Below, piece by piece: positions 54,064 to 63,069 of a stretch of DNA of 63,069 bases. Position 1 is the first letter of the stretch; each line of letters opens with the position of its first letter. The position numbers and the translations under genes were made by a program. Origin of the DNA: Gammaproteobacteria bacterium (GTDB taxonomy: Bacteria > Pseudomonadota > Gammaproteobacteria > Enterobacterales > Psychrobiaceae); NCBI GenBank assembly GCA_013214945.1, contig JABSRT010000009.1, forward strand, positions 1 through 63,069. The letters run 5' to 3'. The notes under the pieces are model-generated. The model saw nothing but the letters and a program-made list of their open reading frames with translations. It had not been told where the DNA came from and ran no database searches.

Positions 54064-55488
54064 ATGAGTAAAGAAAGAGAACATTTTAGTTCTCGATTAG
54101 GTTTTATCTTAGCAGCTGCAGGATCAGCTGTCGGGATTGGAAATTTGGTCGGTTTCCCTGTCAACGCCGCTAAAAATGGTGGTGGCGCATTTTTAATTAT
54201 ATATGCGATTTTCGTGGTCGCTATTTGCTTGCCAATTATGGCTGCAGAACTGGCGATGGGTCGCCAAACCAATAAAGGTCCGGTTGGCGCCTTTGGTCAA
54301 TTGTCAAACCAAAACCCGTTATGGCGCATCACCGGAGTTATTGGGGTAATTACACCCTTTATGATTGCCGTTTTCTATACCGTAATCAGTGTCTGGATTT
54401 TAGGGTATTTACTGATGGCTATATTTGGCCAACTTGAATACTTAGCCGCCGATGGCAGCTTTGGCGCGTTCGTTAATAGCCCTTATGTGTTTATATCATT
54501 AGCCTTAGTTGCGTTGATTGTTTATATCATTTTAAAACTTGGGGTTCAGCAAGGCATTGAGAAGGTATCAAAAATAATGATGCCGGCATTACTTATCATG
54601 CTACTGGCTTTAGTGGCCTTTGTCTTAACACTAGACAATGCACTAGCTGGCGTCGCTTTTTATGTTATCCCTGACATGAGCAAGATCACCGCGTCGGTCA
54701 TTAATAATGCCCTATCGCAGGCGTTCTTTTCATTGTCATTAGGCATGGGTGTGTTAATTACCTATGGTTCATACCTGAGCAAAACCACCAATATCGTTAA
54801 CTCAGCAAAATTTGTTGCGCTGGCTGATACTAGCGTCGCATTTATTGCAGGTTTACTGATTTTACCGGCTATTTTCTCGTTTGATCCTAACGTTAATACC
54901 GCTGAACTAAGCAACTCATCGATTAGTCTTATTTTTGTATTGCTGCCAAAGATCTTCCTGACGCTGCAAGTCAGCATTGGCTTTGTTGGAGCAAGTGCAA
55001 TTGCGACGCTGTTTTTCTTGTTAGTATTTTTTGCCGCGATCACTTCGTTGGTGTCGCTAATTGAAGTGCCCGTTGCTTACCTTATCGATGAAAAGCAGCA
55101 AACACGTAAAAAAGCGCTGTCGAGCATTGCGGTGTTTGGTGGTTTGCTAACGTTATTGTGCGCGGCTTCATTTGGCATGGTGAGCTGGTTAACAGAAGTA
55201 ACCAACTACGGTGGCAATGTTAAATCGTTCTTCGATCTTGTTTATGATCTGTTCTACGATACCATTTTACCGCTAAACGGTTTGTTACTGTGTTTATTTG
55301 TCAGCTTCCGCTGGAAAAAGCATTCGTTAAACCAAGAGCTCAGTATCGGTAATGATAAATATCAGGGGTCACTGACCCAAAAATATATTAACTTTTCACT
55401 TAGCACCTTTATTCCGGTGGTCTTATTAGCTATTTTCCTTAACACTGTCGCCCAAATATATTTTGGTGCGCCATTATTTGGTCAATAA
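54064..55488 (+). CDS. Neurotransmitter:sodium symporter family transporter
   Basis: A 474-aa NSS/SNF protein with 11-12 membrane helices, taking up an amino acid or amine with Na+. SSRLGFILAAAGSAVGIGNLVGFP and NGGGAFLIIYAI carry the unwound TM1 substrate region. ELAMGR and SFSLSLGMGVLITYGSYL (TM6 region) are conserved. No close regulator gene; the 216-base gap upstream shows no clear promoter boxes. Substrate unknown. Confidence 0.92.
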   Translation: MSKEREHFSSRLGFILAAAGSAVGIGNLVGFPVNAAKNGGGAFLIIYAIFVVAICLPIMAAELAMGRQTNKGPVGAFGQLSNQNPLWRITGVIGVITPFMIAVFYTVISVWILGYLLMAIFGQLEYLAADGSFGAFVNSPYVFISLALVALIVYIILKLGVQQGIEKVSKIMMPALLIMLLALVAFVLTLDNALAGVAFYVIPDMSKITASVINNALSQAFFSLSLGMGVLITYGSYLSKTTNIVNSAKFVALADTSVAFIAGLLILPAIFSFDPNVNTAELSNSSISLIFVLLPKIFLTLQVSIGFVGASAIATLFFLLVFFAAITSLVSLIEVPVAYLIDEKQQTRKKALSSIAVFGGLLTLLCAASFGMVSWLTEVTNYGGNVKSFFDLVYDLFYDTILPLNGLLLCLFVSFRWKKHSLNQELSIGNDKYQGSLTQKYINFSLSTFIPVVLLAIFLNTVAQIYFGAPLFGQ

Positions 55489-55706
55489 CTATTTGGTGAA
55501 GAAGCATTTCCCTAAACAAAAGCACGGACACGGATGTCTTTGCTTATGCCCTATTCCGAACCCTCCCCAATATTTAAACGATTTCCCATCAACTCACTCG
55601 ATAGTTTTATTGCTCATTCTCTTATTTTAAGTCAAAAAGTCAGCTTTATTTCTATGGTACAAAAGAGCTAGTTTCTGCAATTTTGACCATAACAATGGAT
55701 TAAGCA

Positions 55707-57317
55707 ATGAATAAAATAATGGCAAGTCTGTCGATCAAAATTAAATTAGCGCTGACACTGATCGGCTTGAGCATTTTAGTTTCCAGTGTGTTGTTTTTTT
55801 ATCAGCAGCAGCGACAAATGGCCGAAAAGTTTGTCGAAGCCAATATCGAAAGTTTGGCCAAAAATTATTTTGACTCGGTCAACACCATGATGTTGTCTGG
55901 CTCGATGGCCAACCGCAAGATTTACCAACAAAAAGTCCAAAGTCACGACAACATTACCGGGGCAAAAATTATTCGAGCCGACAAAGTCATTGAGTTATAC
56001 GGCCCTGGTTTTGAAGATCAAAAAGCACAGAGCGACTTTGACCGCCTCGGATTATCAGGTACCCGATCAATCGAAATTATTGAACAAGATGGCCATCGAG
56101 TGATGCAAATAATCTTGCCGATGAAAGCCAGTGCAGACTATCTTGGCACCAACTGCCTTGGTTGCCATCAAGCAACCGAAGGTGAAATTTTAGGGGCGGT
56201 AAAAGTTAGCTATGATATGTCAGACAGCGATCAAGAGATTGTGCATGCGTTAATTAAAAGCAGCCTGCTACAGTTGGCCATTATTATGATTGGTTTCGTA
56301 TTATTAGCGATTATTTTGCAACGCTTAATTTTCAATCGTCTGCGCCGATTACGGGCAACCATTAGCGATATTGAACAAAATCTCGACCTGAATAAAATAA
56401 TTACTGTCCACCATCCCGATGAACTTGGCGCCGTGAGCCAAGCATTAAATTCAATGATGGCAAAATTTAAACACAGTTTTAGCCATGTCGCCCAAGCCAC
56501 ACTTGCGTTAACTCAAACAGCCCAAGAGGTGAGCGAGATGGCACAACTAACTAAGCAAGCCGTGTTAACTCAAAAAACCGCGACAGAATCGGTGGCAGCG
56601 GCGATCAACGAGCTAGACGCTTCAGCCAGTGAAGTTGAACAACATACCAAATACGCCGCTGAAAAATCGATTGCCGCTAATAATGACGCTAGCCAAGGCC
56701 AATCGTTGGCGTTACTGGCACGTGATGGCATAAATGATCTTGCATCCGAAATTCAAATCAATAGCCAATTAATTGAAGACCTAAGCACTAAAACCAATGA
56801 AGTCGGCAGTATTTTGGAGGTGATAACTAAAATTGCCGAGCAAACCAACTTACTGGCATTAAATGCGGCAATTGAAGCGGCCAGAGCTGGCGAGCAAGGG
56901 CGCGGTTTTGCGGTGGTAGCCGACGAAGTAAGGTTGCTGGCAACCCGAACTCGCGATTCAATCAAGGAGATTCAACTGACCATTACTAATTTACAGCAAA
57001 CCGCGGTCAAAGCTGTCGCTTCAATGCATAGTGTCAGCGCTCAAGCTAACCAAAAGGCCCACAATGTCGCCGATGTCGCCAAGCTGTTAACAAGCATAAC
57101 CGACCAAATAAAAGAGTTAGATCAGTTAAATGCCCAAATATCTAATGCCGCTACTCAGCAAAATATTGCGGCAGAAGAAATTAACTACAATGTAATCGAC
57201 ATTCGCAATGTCGCAGAGCAATCAAGCGATGATACCTTGCGCGGCGAGCAGATAAGTCAACAGCTGTTGGCATTGGCCAGTGATCTCAATACTCAGGTTG
57301 CCCGCTTTAAGCTGTAA
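55707..57317 (+). CDS. Methyl-accepting chemotaxis protein with a periplasmic c-type haem motif
   Basis: A 536-aa chemoreceptor. TM1 lies at about 10-32, a periplasmic domain at 33-184, TM2 at 186-206, HAMP at about 207-260 and the signalling domain to the end. The signalling tip has [21 protein letters not shown]. Within the periplasmic domain, C150-L-G-C153-H154 is a covalent haem-binding motif (CxxCH). Haem-c PAS-like chemoreceptors are known from Geobacter and suggest redox, O2 or NO sensing. No pentapeptide for CheR/CheB docking is seen at the C-terminus. Confidence 0.92.
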   Translation: MNKIMASLSIKIKLALTLIGLSILVSSVLFFYQQQRQMAEKFVEANIESLAKNYFDSVNTMMLSGSMANRKIYQQKVQSHDNITGAKIIRADKVIELYGPGFEDQKAQSDFDRLGLSGTRSIEIIEQDGHRVMQIILPMKASADYLGTNCLGCHQATEGEILGAVKVSYDMSDSDQEIVHALIKSSLLQLAIIMIGFVLLAIILQRLIFNRLRRLRATISDIEQNLDLNKIITVHHPDELGAVSQALNSMMAKFKHSFSHVAQATLALTQTAQEVSEMAQLTKQAVLTQKTATESVAAAINELDASASEVEQHTKYAAEKSIAANNDASQGQSLALLARDGINDLASEIQINSQLIEDLSTKTNEVGSILEVITKIAEQTNLLALNAAIEAARAGEQGRGFAVVADEVRLLATRTRDSIKEIQLTITNLQQTAVKAVASMHSVSAQANQKAHNVADVAKLLTSITDQIKELDQLNAQISNAATQQNIAAEEINYNVIDIRNVAEQSSDDTLRGEQISQQLLALASDLNTQVARFKL

Positions 57318-57330
57318 GTTTTAAGTAAAG

Positions 57331-57363
57331 TCGCCAGCCTCAACAAACAGCTTTGGCTGGCGA
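57331..57363. terminator. Hairpin between the convergent MCP and argP genes
   Basis: Perfect 9-bp stem (TCGCCAGCC/GGCTGGCGA) with a 15-base loop in the 88-base gap between the two convergent stops. It has only short T-runs. Probably a shared terminator, not certain. Confidence 0.6.
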
Positions 57364-57405
57364 ATGTCCTGACAGGTAAGCTGCTATTGTTAGCAAGTTA
57401 AAGGG

Positions 57406-58299
57406 TTAGTTCATTAACACTTGCTGGCCATAACGGACGATTTCTTGCGACAAGGTTTTATTAATGCCACTCACCAAGATCCAACTATGCCAATATAAAA
57501 TATCAATTAACCGTTTATCGGGACATAAGTTTATTAGTTCGCCCCGCGCTAACTCATCTTCAATTTGCAAGGTCGGGATCAAGCAATAAGCGACTCCTTT
57601 TTTGGCCAAATCAACGAAAGCTTCTGAAGAACGTACACTGTGACAGTAATAATCACTGGCATCGACCTTAAAGTGCTCAGCAATAAAGCGCACATGCATA
57701 TCATCGTTATGATCATAACTAATGCCCGGTGCCTGCATTAGCGTCTGCGCACTAATGCCCTGTGCAAAGTAACGTTGCTTAAATTCAGGCGAAGCAACTA
57801 AGATAAAATCAACCCGCCCGAGCTTGAATGATTGATAACCAGCGAGTGGCTTACTTTGCCGGCTTACCGCACCAATAGCCTCACCGGTCCGTAATTTGTC
57901 GATACTGCGGCTTTCATTGCAAATAATTAAATCGAGCTCTACCAAATTATTTTTTAAGATTGGCGCTATCGCATCAAGAAACCAAGTCGCGACACTGTCG
58001 GCATTCACCGCGAGCGCGATCTTAATTGGCTGCACTGGAACATCGGGTAATAAATCGGGTAATAGCTCATTTTCAAGCTGCTGAACTCGCTGAAAGTGGC
58101 GTAATAGCTTCTCGCCGGCCGCAGTCACGGTAATGGGCTGACTGCGCACAATGACTGGCTGACCAACCGTTTCTTCGAGCAACTTAATCCTTTGCGATAC
58201 GGCCGACTGGGTAATAAATAATTTAGCCGCTGCCTGTTCAAAGCTTTGGTGCGCCATTACCGCATTTAGTGCGTCGAGCAACTTATAGTCAAACTTCAT
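57406..58299 (-). CDS. argP: LysR-family regulator ArgP
   Basis: ArgP (IciA) activates argO in response to arginine and is silenced by lysine. The N-terminal winged helix has FDYKLLDALNAVMAHQSFEQAAAKLFITQSAVSQRIKLLEE. The effector domain has the ArgP-like VQPIKIALAVNADSVATWFLDAI. The length of 297 aa matches. The start at 58299 is preferred: GAGGAG lies nine bases before it; the frame is open to 58332 without a better site. It is divergent from argO, the classical arrangement. Confidence 0.93.
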   Translation of the reverse strand: MKFDYKLLDALNAVMAHQSFEQAAAKLFITQSAVSQRIKLLEETVGQPVIVRSQPITVTAAGEKLLRHFQRVQQLENELLPDLLPDVPVQPIKIALAVNADSVATWFLDAIAPILKNNLVELDLIICNESRSIDKLRTGEAIGAVSRQSKPLAGYQSFKLGRVDFILVASPEFKQRYFAQGISAQTLMQAPGISYDHNDDMHVRFIAEHFKVDASDYYCHSVRSSEAFVDLAKKGVAYCLIPTLQIEDELARGELINLCPDKRLIDILYWHSWILVSGINKTLSQEIVRYGQQVLMN

Positions 58300-58444
58300 T
58301 AATTGATACTCCTCATCAATAGACACCCTCATTAACAGGCACCCTCAACATTAGCTGAGCTAATGATAAATAAATATTATTAATTTTATTACTTAACATT
58401 TCAAGTTCACAATAAGGCATCAAATCAATCAGCGGAATTTCTTC

Positions 58445-59074
58445 ATGAGCATATTAGTGTTAGCAAAAGGCTTTAGCCTAGGTCTTAGTATGATTTTACC
58501 TATTGGCGCGCAAAACTCGATGATATTAAATAACGGCATTAATCGTAATTATCATTTAACAACCGCGACCTTATTCGCGATCTACGACGTATCCTTAATC
58601 GGTTTGGGTGTTATTGCCAGCGGCACATTAATGAATACCAGCGACCTGATGTATAGTGCGCTAACTTGGGCGGGTATTATATTTTTACTGGCCTACGGCT
58701 CAATGTCATTTAAGCAAGCGTTGACGCTAAACAATTCCGATTTAAACCAAGCAGCTAAGAAAAAGTCATTAAAATATGTGCTTATCACCAGTTTGCTGGT
58801 TACTTTCCTTAATCCTCATGTCTACATCGACACGGTGATGGTGCTTGGTAGTGTCAGCAGTCAATACCATGGCTCGGCCAAGGTCTATTTTGTGCTCGGA
58901 CTGATGTCTGCGTCGGTGGTGTGGTTTTATTGTCTTGCAATTGGAGCTGCCAAGCTCTCGGTTTACCTCAGTCGCCCTAAAGTTAAGCAAACCATTGATG
59001 TCATAATTGGCTTGATAATGTGGCTAGTTGCTTATTCATTATTTGACAGCTGGTCAATTAAGTTTTATGGCTAA
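58445..59074 (+). CDS. argO: Arginine exporter ArgO (LysE family)
   Basis: A 209-aa LysE-type membrane exporter with six hydrophobic segments. LAKGFSLGLSMILPIGAQNSMILNNGI is the conserved N-terminal block of ArgO/LysE, and VTFLNPHVYIDTVMVLGSVSSQY is the second family motif. It exports arginine or toxic analogues. The 145-base gap to argP holds the shared control region. The divergent argP gene supports the call. Confidence 0.94.
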   Translation: MSILVLAKGFSLGLSMILPIGAQNSMILNNGINRNYHLTTATLFAIYDVSLIGLGVIASGTLMNTSDLMYSALTWAGIIFLLAYGSMSFKQALTLNNSDLNQAAKKKSLKYVLITSLLVTFLNPHVYIDTVMVLGSVSSQYHGSAKVYFVLGLMSASVVWFYCLAIGAAKLSVYLSRPKVKQTIDVIIGLIMWLVAYSLFDSWSIKFYG

Positions 59075-59167
59075 AACCCTAATAATTAAGGTTATTGATA
59101 ACAAGTCAATGACCGACCAAGGTAAATAGGTTAGGATAAAATTTTGCAAGATCAGGAGATTAAGATA

Positions 59168-59836
59168 ATGTTCAAACTAACGGCCGAGCAATCTCGAGTG
59201 ATTGGGGTATTACTAGAAAAAGAAACAACCACCCCAGATCACTATCCTTTATCGCTAAATAGCCTGACCAATGCTTGCAATCAAAAAAGTAGCCGCGAGC
59301 CAGTGATGGATCTCACCGAATCCGAGGTTCAAGATCTGTTAGATCAATTAACCACACAGCACCTAGTTGGTGAGCAAACCGGTTTTGGCAGCCGGATCAT
59401 TAAATACAAGCACCGTTTTTGTAACACCGAATTTGGCAGCTTGCAGTTTACACCCCAGCAGCGCGCTATTGTCTGTCTATTGTTATTGCGTGGCCCGCAA
59501 ACTCCGGGTGAGTTAAGAACCCGATCTAACCGATTAGCTGATTTTACTAATGTTGACGAAGTAGAAGCGGCCCTAAGCAGTTTAAGTGATCACTGCGAAG
59601 GTCAGTTAGTCGCCAAGCTCGAGCGCGAACCGGGCAAGCGTGAATCTCGTTATGCTCAGTTGTTTAGTGAGCTAAGCGCGCCTGAAAAAATCGTGCCAGA
59701 ACAAATACCTGCTAGCACTACCGAGCCTTCGCCACAGCCTCAGTCAGACGCCAACCAGCGGATTGACGAACTAGAGCGCCGGGTTGACCAGTTAACGCAA
59801 CAAGTAGAAAAGTTAACCGTGCTTTTGGCTAATTAA
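59168..59836 (+). CDS. yceH: YceH family protein (DUF480)
   Basis: A 222-aa YceH protein with two winged-helix domains: [46 protein letters not shown] is the family's near-invariant first domain; [22 protein letters not shown] begins the second. The C-terminus is a coiled coil ([19 protein letters not shown]). The start at 59168 is preferred: AGGAG lies nine bases upstream. Function is not known. Confidence 0.92.
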   Translation: MFKLTAEQSRVIGVLLEKETTTPDHYPLSLNSLTNACNQKSSREPVMDLTESEVQDLLDQLTTQHLVGEQTGFGSRIIKYKHRFCNTEFGSLQFTPQQRAIVCLLLLRGPQTPGELRTRSNRLADFTNVDEVEAALSSLSDHCEGQLVAKLEREPGKRESRYAQLFSELSAPEKIVPEQIPASTTEPSPQPQSDANQRIDELERRVDQLTQQVEKLTVLLAN

Positions 59837-60035
59837 TTTTTGATCGCTATTATCTCGTCAACGAACGCAAGTTGATAGCGGTGCCATGTCACACAGCAAC
59901 CACATCAAATAAATCAAAGATAGTAATTAGCTGCCCAAACGGTTAAAATATGCCGCTTTTTTAGGAATTTAAACCTTGCGCTTAGCGCAGCAAAAATCTC
60001 CTAAACTTTATTAAATCACTTAAGAGTAAATTACA

Positions 60036-61625
60036 TTGATTTCTACAGCTAACATCACCATGCAATTTGGCGCTAAGCCGTTGTTTGAGAACATTTCGGT
60101 TAAATTTGGTAACGGTAATCGTTATGGTCTTATCGGCGCAAACGGTTGTGGTAAATCAACGTTTATGAAGATCTTAACCGGTAACTTAACGCCTTCTTCT
60201 GGCAACGTATCAGTCGATACTGGCGAGCGTTTAGGCGTGTTGGGCCAAGATCAGTTCGCGTTCGAAGACTTTTCGGTTATCGATACTGTGATCATGGGTC
60301 ACAAAGAAATGTGGACCGTTAAAGAAGAACGTGACCGCATTTACTCAATGCCAGAAATGAGCGATGCCGATGGCATGCGCGTTGCGGATTTAGAAACCGA
60401 ATTCGCAGAAATGGACGGTTACAGCGCTGAAGCTCGTGCCGGTGAGATGTTACTCGGCCTAGGCATTGAAGAAGCGCTTCATTATGGTCCAATGTCTGAA
60501 GTTGCACCGGGTTGGAAACTTCGTGTTTTACTTGCTCAAGCATTATTTTCTGATCCAGAAATTCTACTGCTCGACGAACCAACCAACAACTTGGACATCG
60601 ACACCATTCAATGGTTAGAAAACGTGCTTAACGAACGTAAATCTACCATGATTATTATTTCGCACGATCGTCATTTCTTAAACTCAGTATGTACTCACAT
60701 GGCTGACCTTGATTACGGCGAAATGTCATTATTCCCAGGTAACTATGACGAATACATGACTGCTGCACATCAGTCACGTGAACAGCTAATGTCTGACAAT
60801 GCTAAGAAGAAAGCACAAATTGCTGAACTGCAGTCATTTGTTAGCCGTTTCTCTGCTAATGCTTCTAAAGCAAAACAAGCAACGTCACGTGCTAAGCAAA
60901 TTGACAAAATTCAGCTAGCTGAAGTTAAAGCGTCTAGCCGTCAAACGCCGTATATCCGTTTTGAGCAAGAAAAGCAGTTATACCGTAATGCAATTACGAT
61001 TGAAGGTTTAAGCAAGTCATTTGACGATAACCACATCTTTAAAGATTTTAACATGATCACTGAAGTTGGTGAGCGTGTGGCAATTATCGGTCAAAACGGT
61101 GTTGGTAAAACTACCCTATTACGTATTTTACAACGTGATTTGGCAGCAACATCGGGCGAAATGAAATGGTCTGATAACGCGAACCTTGGTTATTACGCAC
61201 AGGATCACTCAGACGAATTTGAAAGTGACCTAAGTTTATTCGATTGGATGGCTCAATGGATGCACGAAGGTGACGACGAGCAAGCAGTTCGCAGCATTTT
61301 AGGTCGTCTGTTGTTCTCGCAAAATGACATCGGTAAGTCAGTTAAAGTAATTTCTGGTGGTGAGCAAGGCCGGATGTTACTTGGTAAAATCATGATGCAT
61401 AGCCCGAACGTATTGCTAATGGATGAGCCAACTAACCACATGGATATGGAATCAATCGAAGCACTAAACTTGGCACTAGCGAACTACGCTGGCACCATGT
61501 TCTTCGTTTCTCATGACCGTGAGTTTGTTTCGTCAATCGCCACCCGTATTCTAGAAATCACCCCACAGGGCATTAATGATTTCCGTGGTACTTACGACGA
61601 GTTCTTAGCCACTAAAGAAGCTTAA
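60036..61625 (+). CDS. ybiT: ABC-F ATPase YbiT
   Basis: A 529-aa ABC-F protein with two ATPase domains and no membrane part. The first has GANGCGKST and [15 protein letters not shown], the second GQNGVGKTT and ISGGEQGRM with [14 protein letters not shown]. The linker (about 245-310) contains [27 protein letters not shown]. The overall sequence is close to E. coli YbiT, thought to act on ribosomes. The start is a TTG at 60036 with AAGAG nine bases upstream; the next in-frame Met is at residue 9. It is followed by a strong terminator. Confidence 0.95.
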   Translation: MISTANITMQFGAKPLFENISVKFGNGNRYGLIGANGCGKSTFMKILTGNLTPSSGNVSVDTGERLGVLGQDQFAFEDFSVIDTVIMGHKEMWTVKEERDRIYSMPEMSDADGMRVADLETEFAEMDGYSAEARAGEMLLGLGIEEALHYGPMSEVAPGWKLRVLLAQALFSDPEILLLDEPTNNLDIDTIQWLENVLNERKSTMIIISHDRHFLNSVCTHMADLDYGEMSLFPGNYDEYMTAAHQSREQLMSDNAKKKAQIAELQSFVSRFSANASKAKQATSRAKQIDKIQLAEVKASSRQTPYIRFEQEKQLYRNAITIEGLSKSFDDNHIFKDFNMITEVGERVAIIGQNGVGKTTLLRILQRDLAATSGEMKWSDNANLGYYAQDHSDEFESDLSLFDWMAQWMHEGDDEQAVRSILGRLLFSQNDIGKSVKVISGGEQGRMLLGKIMMHSPNVLLMDEPTNHMDMESIEALNLALANYAGTMFFVSHDREFVSSIATRILEITPQGINDFRGTYDEFLATKEA

Positions 61626-61657
61626 TTTAATTAAGTTTTTTAGTGTCTAAACAAAAA

Positions 61658-61682
61658 CGCCGACAATTGTCGGCGTTTTTTT
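61658..61682. terminator. Rho-independent terminator after ybiT
   Basis: Perfect 18-bp palindrome (CGCCGACAATTGTCGGCG, 61658-61675) followed by seven Ts, and preceded by five As. It stops ybiT and may also serve the DoxX gene arriving from the other strand, whose stop is at 61708. Confidence 0.93.
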
Positions 61683-61707
61683 GCTCGTAATAATACTAAT
61701 GGCTATA

Positions 61708-62172
61708 TTATGCATTGCCTTTAAACAGCAAACGATCGAGCGATAACAAACCACCGCCGTGTTTAATTAAAAACAGTAAACTTGCGGCCCATAAAATGTG
61801 CGTTGGCCACGCATCCGGATATACCAACATTTGAATAACGCCAGTCATGCCGAGCAAAGCCAAGGCACTTAAACGAGTAAACAAGCCAAAAATAAGCGCC
61901 AACGACAGCCAAAATTCGGCAAAGGTTGCCAAATAAGCCGCGACTTCAGGATCAATAATCGGCAAGTCATATTCGTATTCAAACAAGGTAAAGGTCGATT
62001 GATTGAGATTAAAAAATTGCCAATCTTGACCAAACAGCTGCCAGCCACTGAATTTGGTTTGGGCGCTGCGCCAAAAGACCGCTGCGATCGCCAATCGAGC
62101 AGCTAAAATAATCAACTGATTAGGTAAACGGCAACACCAACCTCGCAATGTAACTACTATGTTATTGATCAT
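61708..62172 (-). CDS. DoxX-family membrane protein (HvfD-like)
   Basis: A 154-aa DoxX protein with four hydrophobic helices: LIILAARLAIAAVFWRSAQTKFSGW is the family start, then AAYLATFAEFWLSLALIFGLFTRLSALALLG and HILWAASLLFLIKHGGGLLSLDRLL. The start at 62172 has AGGAG seven bases upstream; the frame is open further but overlaps the previous gene. Such DoxX genes follow DUF692 and DUF2063 genes in operons for copper-binding modified peptides (bufferins/HvfA). It is probably the last gene of such an operon. Confidence 0.88.
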   Translation of the reverse strand: MINNIVVTLRGWCCRLPNQLIILAARLAIAAVFWRSAQTKFSGWQLFGQDWQFFNLNQSTFTLFEYEYDLPIIDPEVAAYLATFAEFWLSLALIFGLFTRLSALALLGMTGVIQMLVYPDAWPTHILWAASLLFLIKHGGGLLSLDRLLFKGNA

Positions 62173-62177
62173 ATTAA

Positions 62178-62237
62178 TGCTCCTGTAATTGTTTCTGTAA
62201 GCGTTCCTGTCATCGTTACTGCAATTGTTCCTGTAAC
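62178..62237. repeat. Five 12-bp degenerate tandem repeats across the hvfC stop and DoxX ribosome site
   Basis: On the minus strand the units read GTTACAGGAACA, ATTGCAGTAACG, ATGACAGGAACG, CTTACAGAAACA and ATTACAGGAGCA. The first two encode the last residues (LQEQLQ) and stop of the HvfC-like protein, and the last contributes the AGGAG used by DoxX. Confidence 0.85.
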
Positions 62238-63064
62238 CGAAAATCACTAAACAGTGGCAGTCCAAACAAATAAGCCAACATCGGCCCTAATTCATCTTCG
62301 TTAAGCGACTCGGTTATTTCACTGACCGATTGTTGAGCCAACAACAAAGTAGCTTGCCACGCTTGCGCTATGCTATGACCAGCGCTAAGTTGACTGATAA
62401 AGTTAAAACAATGCGGATTAAGATCAACCACCTGAACCTCAAACTCGCGGCGAAAAACTAACAAATAACAACCACCAGCCTGATCAATATTAAGCGGCTG
62501 CGGGTCCGCCTTAAGGTTCTCTTGCCAAATGTCTTCAACTGGCCAGCTCGACTGTAATAAATGCACCGCAGGATCAAGGGTAAAGCTTAGCGATCCCAGT
62601 TGCTCTGGCGCAATGTTAGCCAATTGACTTGGCTCAAAATTATCGCAATCGGTCGCATGAAAACACTGGTGACAAATTAACTCTAGTTGGGCGACATCAC
62701 TTAAGTAAGGTAACTGAGCACAGGCCTGATGTTGGGCAATAAACTCGACAAAGCCCTGACCATATAAAACCAAGGCGCTATTATTTGGCGGATAAAGCCG
62801 AACAAATTCAATTGCCAAACCATTAAAAAATTGCTTACCCACCAAGCGTTTGACGATCGGATACAAATCACCAATCGCACAACTTAGTGAATGAATAACG
62901 TTATTACGATAAATGTCGAGTCGAGTTCTAGCTTCGATTAAGCCATCAATAGACTCTTTGCTTTTACCTTTGTTTTTACCTTTGTTTTCGCCATTTACTG
63001 GCGAAAACTGAGACTTAAACTGTGCCAGCAATAGTTCACTTGACTGCTCAAGCTGCGGCGACAA
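62216..63064 (-). CDS. HvfC-like DUF2063 protein (MNIO partner), 5' end uncertain
   Basis: A DUF2063 protein, partner of the DUF692 (MNIO) enzyme that modifies cysteines in bufferin-type peptides. ARTRLDIYRNNVIHSLSCAIGDLYPIVKRLVGKQFFNGLAIEFVRLYPP is the family's N-terminal domain; QLPYLSDVAQLEL follows. No ATG occurs near the start. The first start-like codon is TTG at 63064 and the frame stays open to the window edge, so the true start may lie outside. A 12-base slippage repeat encodes GKNKGKSK near residue 30. The DUF692 and peptide genes would be further right. Confidence 0.85.
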   Translation of the reverse strand: MSPQLEQSSELLLAQFKSQFSPVNGENKGKNKGKSKESIDGLIEARTRLDIYRNNVIHSLSCAIGDLYPIVKRLVGKQFFNGLAIEFVRLYPPNNSALVLYGQGFVEFIAQHQACAQLPYLSDVAQLELICHQCFHATDCDNFEPSQLANIAPEQLGSLSFTLDPAVHLLQSSWPVEDIWQENLKADPQPLNIDQAGGCYLLVFRREFEVQVVDLNPHCFNFISQLSAGHSIAQAWQATLLLAQQSVSEITESLNEDELGPMLAYLFGLPLFSDFRLQEQLQ

Positions 63065-63069
63065 TAAAT

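Noticed and set aside
55534-55671. Open frame of about 45 codons between the NSS transporter and the chemoreceptor
   Set aside because: No ribosome site before its ATG, no recognisable domain, and composition like the non-coding surroundings.

Overview
The window reads as chromosomal DNA of a marine-type gammaproteobacterium, probably Alteromonadales (relatives of Shewanella, Colwellia or Moritella). This is inferred from protein resemblance (GalU, WecA, RfaH, YbiT, ArgP/ArgO, YceH), from the Entner-Doudoroff cluster with a HexR-type operator, and from the sigma54/DctBD-controlled TRAP transporter. No rRNA or tRNA gene was seen, so the species cannot be named.

Left edge (1-1149): the start of an IS21-family istA gene runs off the window. 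The element's end carries four 23-bp tandem repeats and cuts into the 3' end of a MntA-type nucleotidyltransferase antitoxin gene.

Surface polysaccharide locus (1149-32107, all minus strand): rfaH comes first, then an exact 12-nt ops element. After it lie a very large OPX/SLBB exporter, wzz, wecA, rfbBADC, an acyltransferase, glycosyltransferases, wzx and wzy. Next come a CMP-sugar module (aldolase, HAD phosphatase, cytidylyltransferase, MptE-like protein), more glycosyltransferases, fnlABC-wbuB, ugd, a UDP-glucuronate epimerase and galU. A UUCG-loop terminator closes the operon. The inferred precursors are GlcNAc on undecaprenyl phosphate, dTDP-L-Rha, UDP-L-FucNAc, UDP-GlcA/UDP-GalA and an unidentified CMP-activated 2-keto sugar acid. 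Two decayed insertion sequences (IS3 and ISAs1) sit inside the AT-rich centre and suggest mosaic assembly. The aldolase/HAD/CMP-transferase/MptE-like set is the best candidate here for an undescribed pathway.

Transport and central carbon (32363-46700): a sigma54 promoter drives dctPQM, followed by dctB and dctD. A REP-associated transposase (RAYT) with its repeats lies between dctD and eda, and one repeat supplies the last codons and stop of eda. The Entner-Doudoroff set runs gap, atl, zwf, pgl, edd, eda with a HexR-like box before gap.

Right part (46872-63069): a three-gene RND/LolA-like/outer-membrane-barrel module; a NavBac-type channel with a calcium-channel-like selectivity filter, coupled to an Atm1-type ABC exporter; an NSS transporter; a chemoreceptor with a haem-c motif; the divergent argP/argO pair; yceH; ybiT; and the end of a DUF2063 (HvfC)-DoxX operon of the bufferin type whose first genes lie beyond the window.
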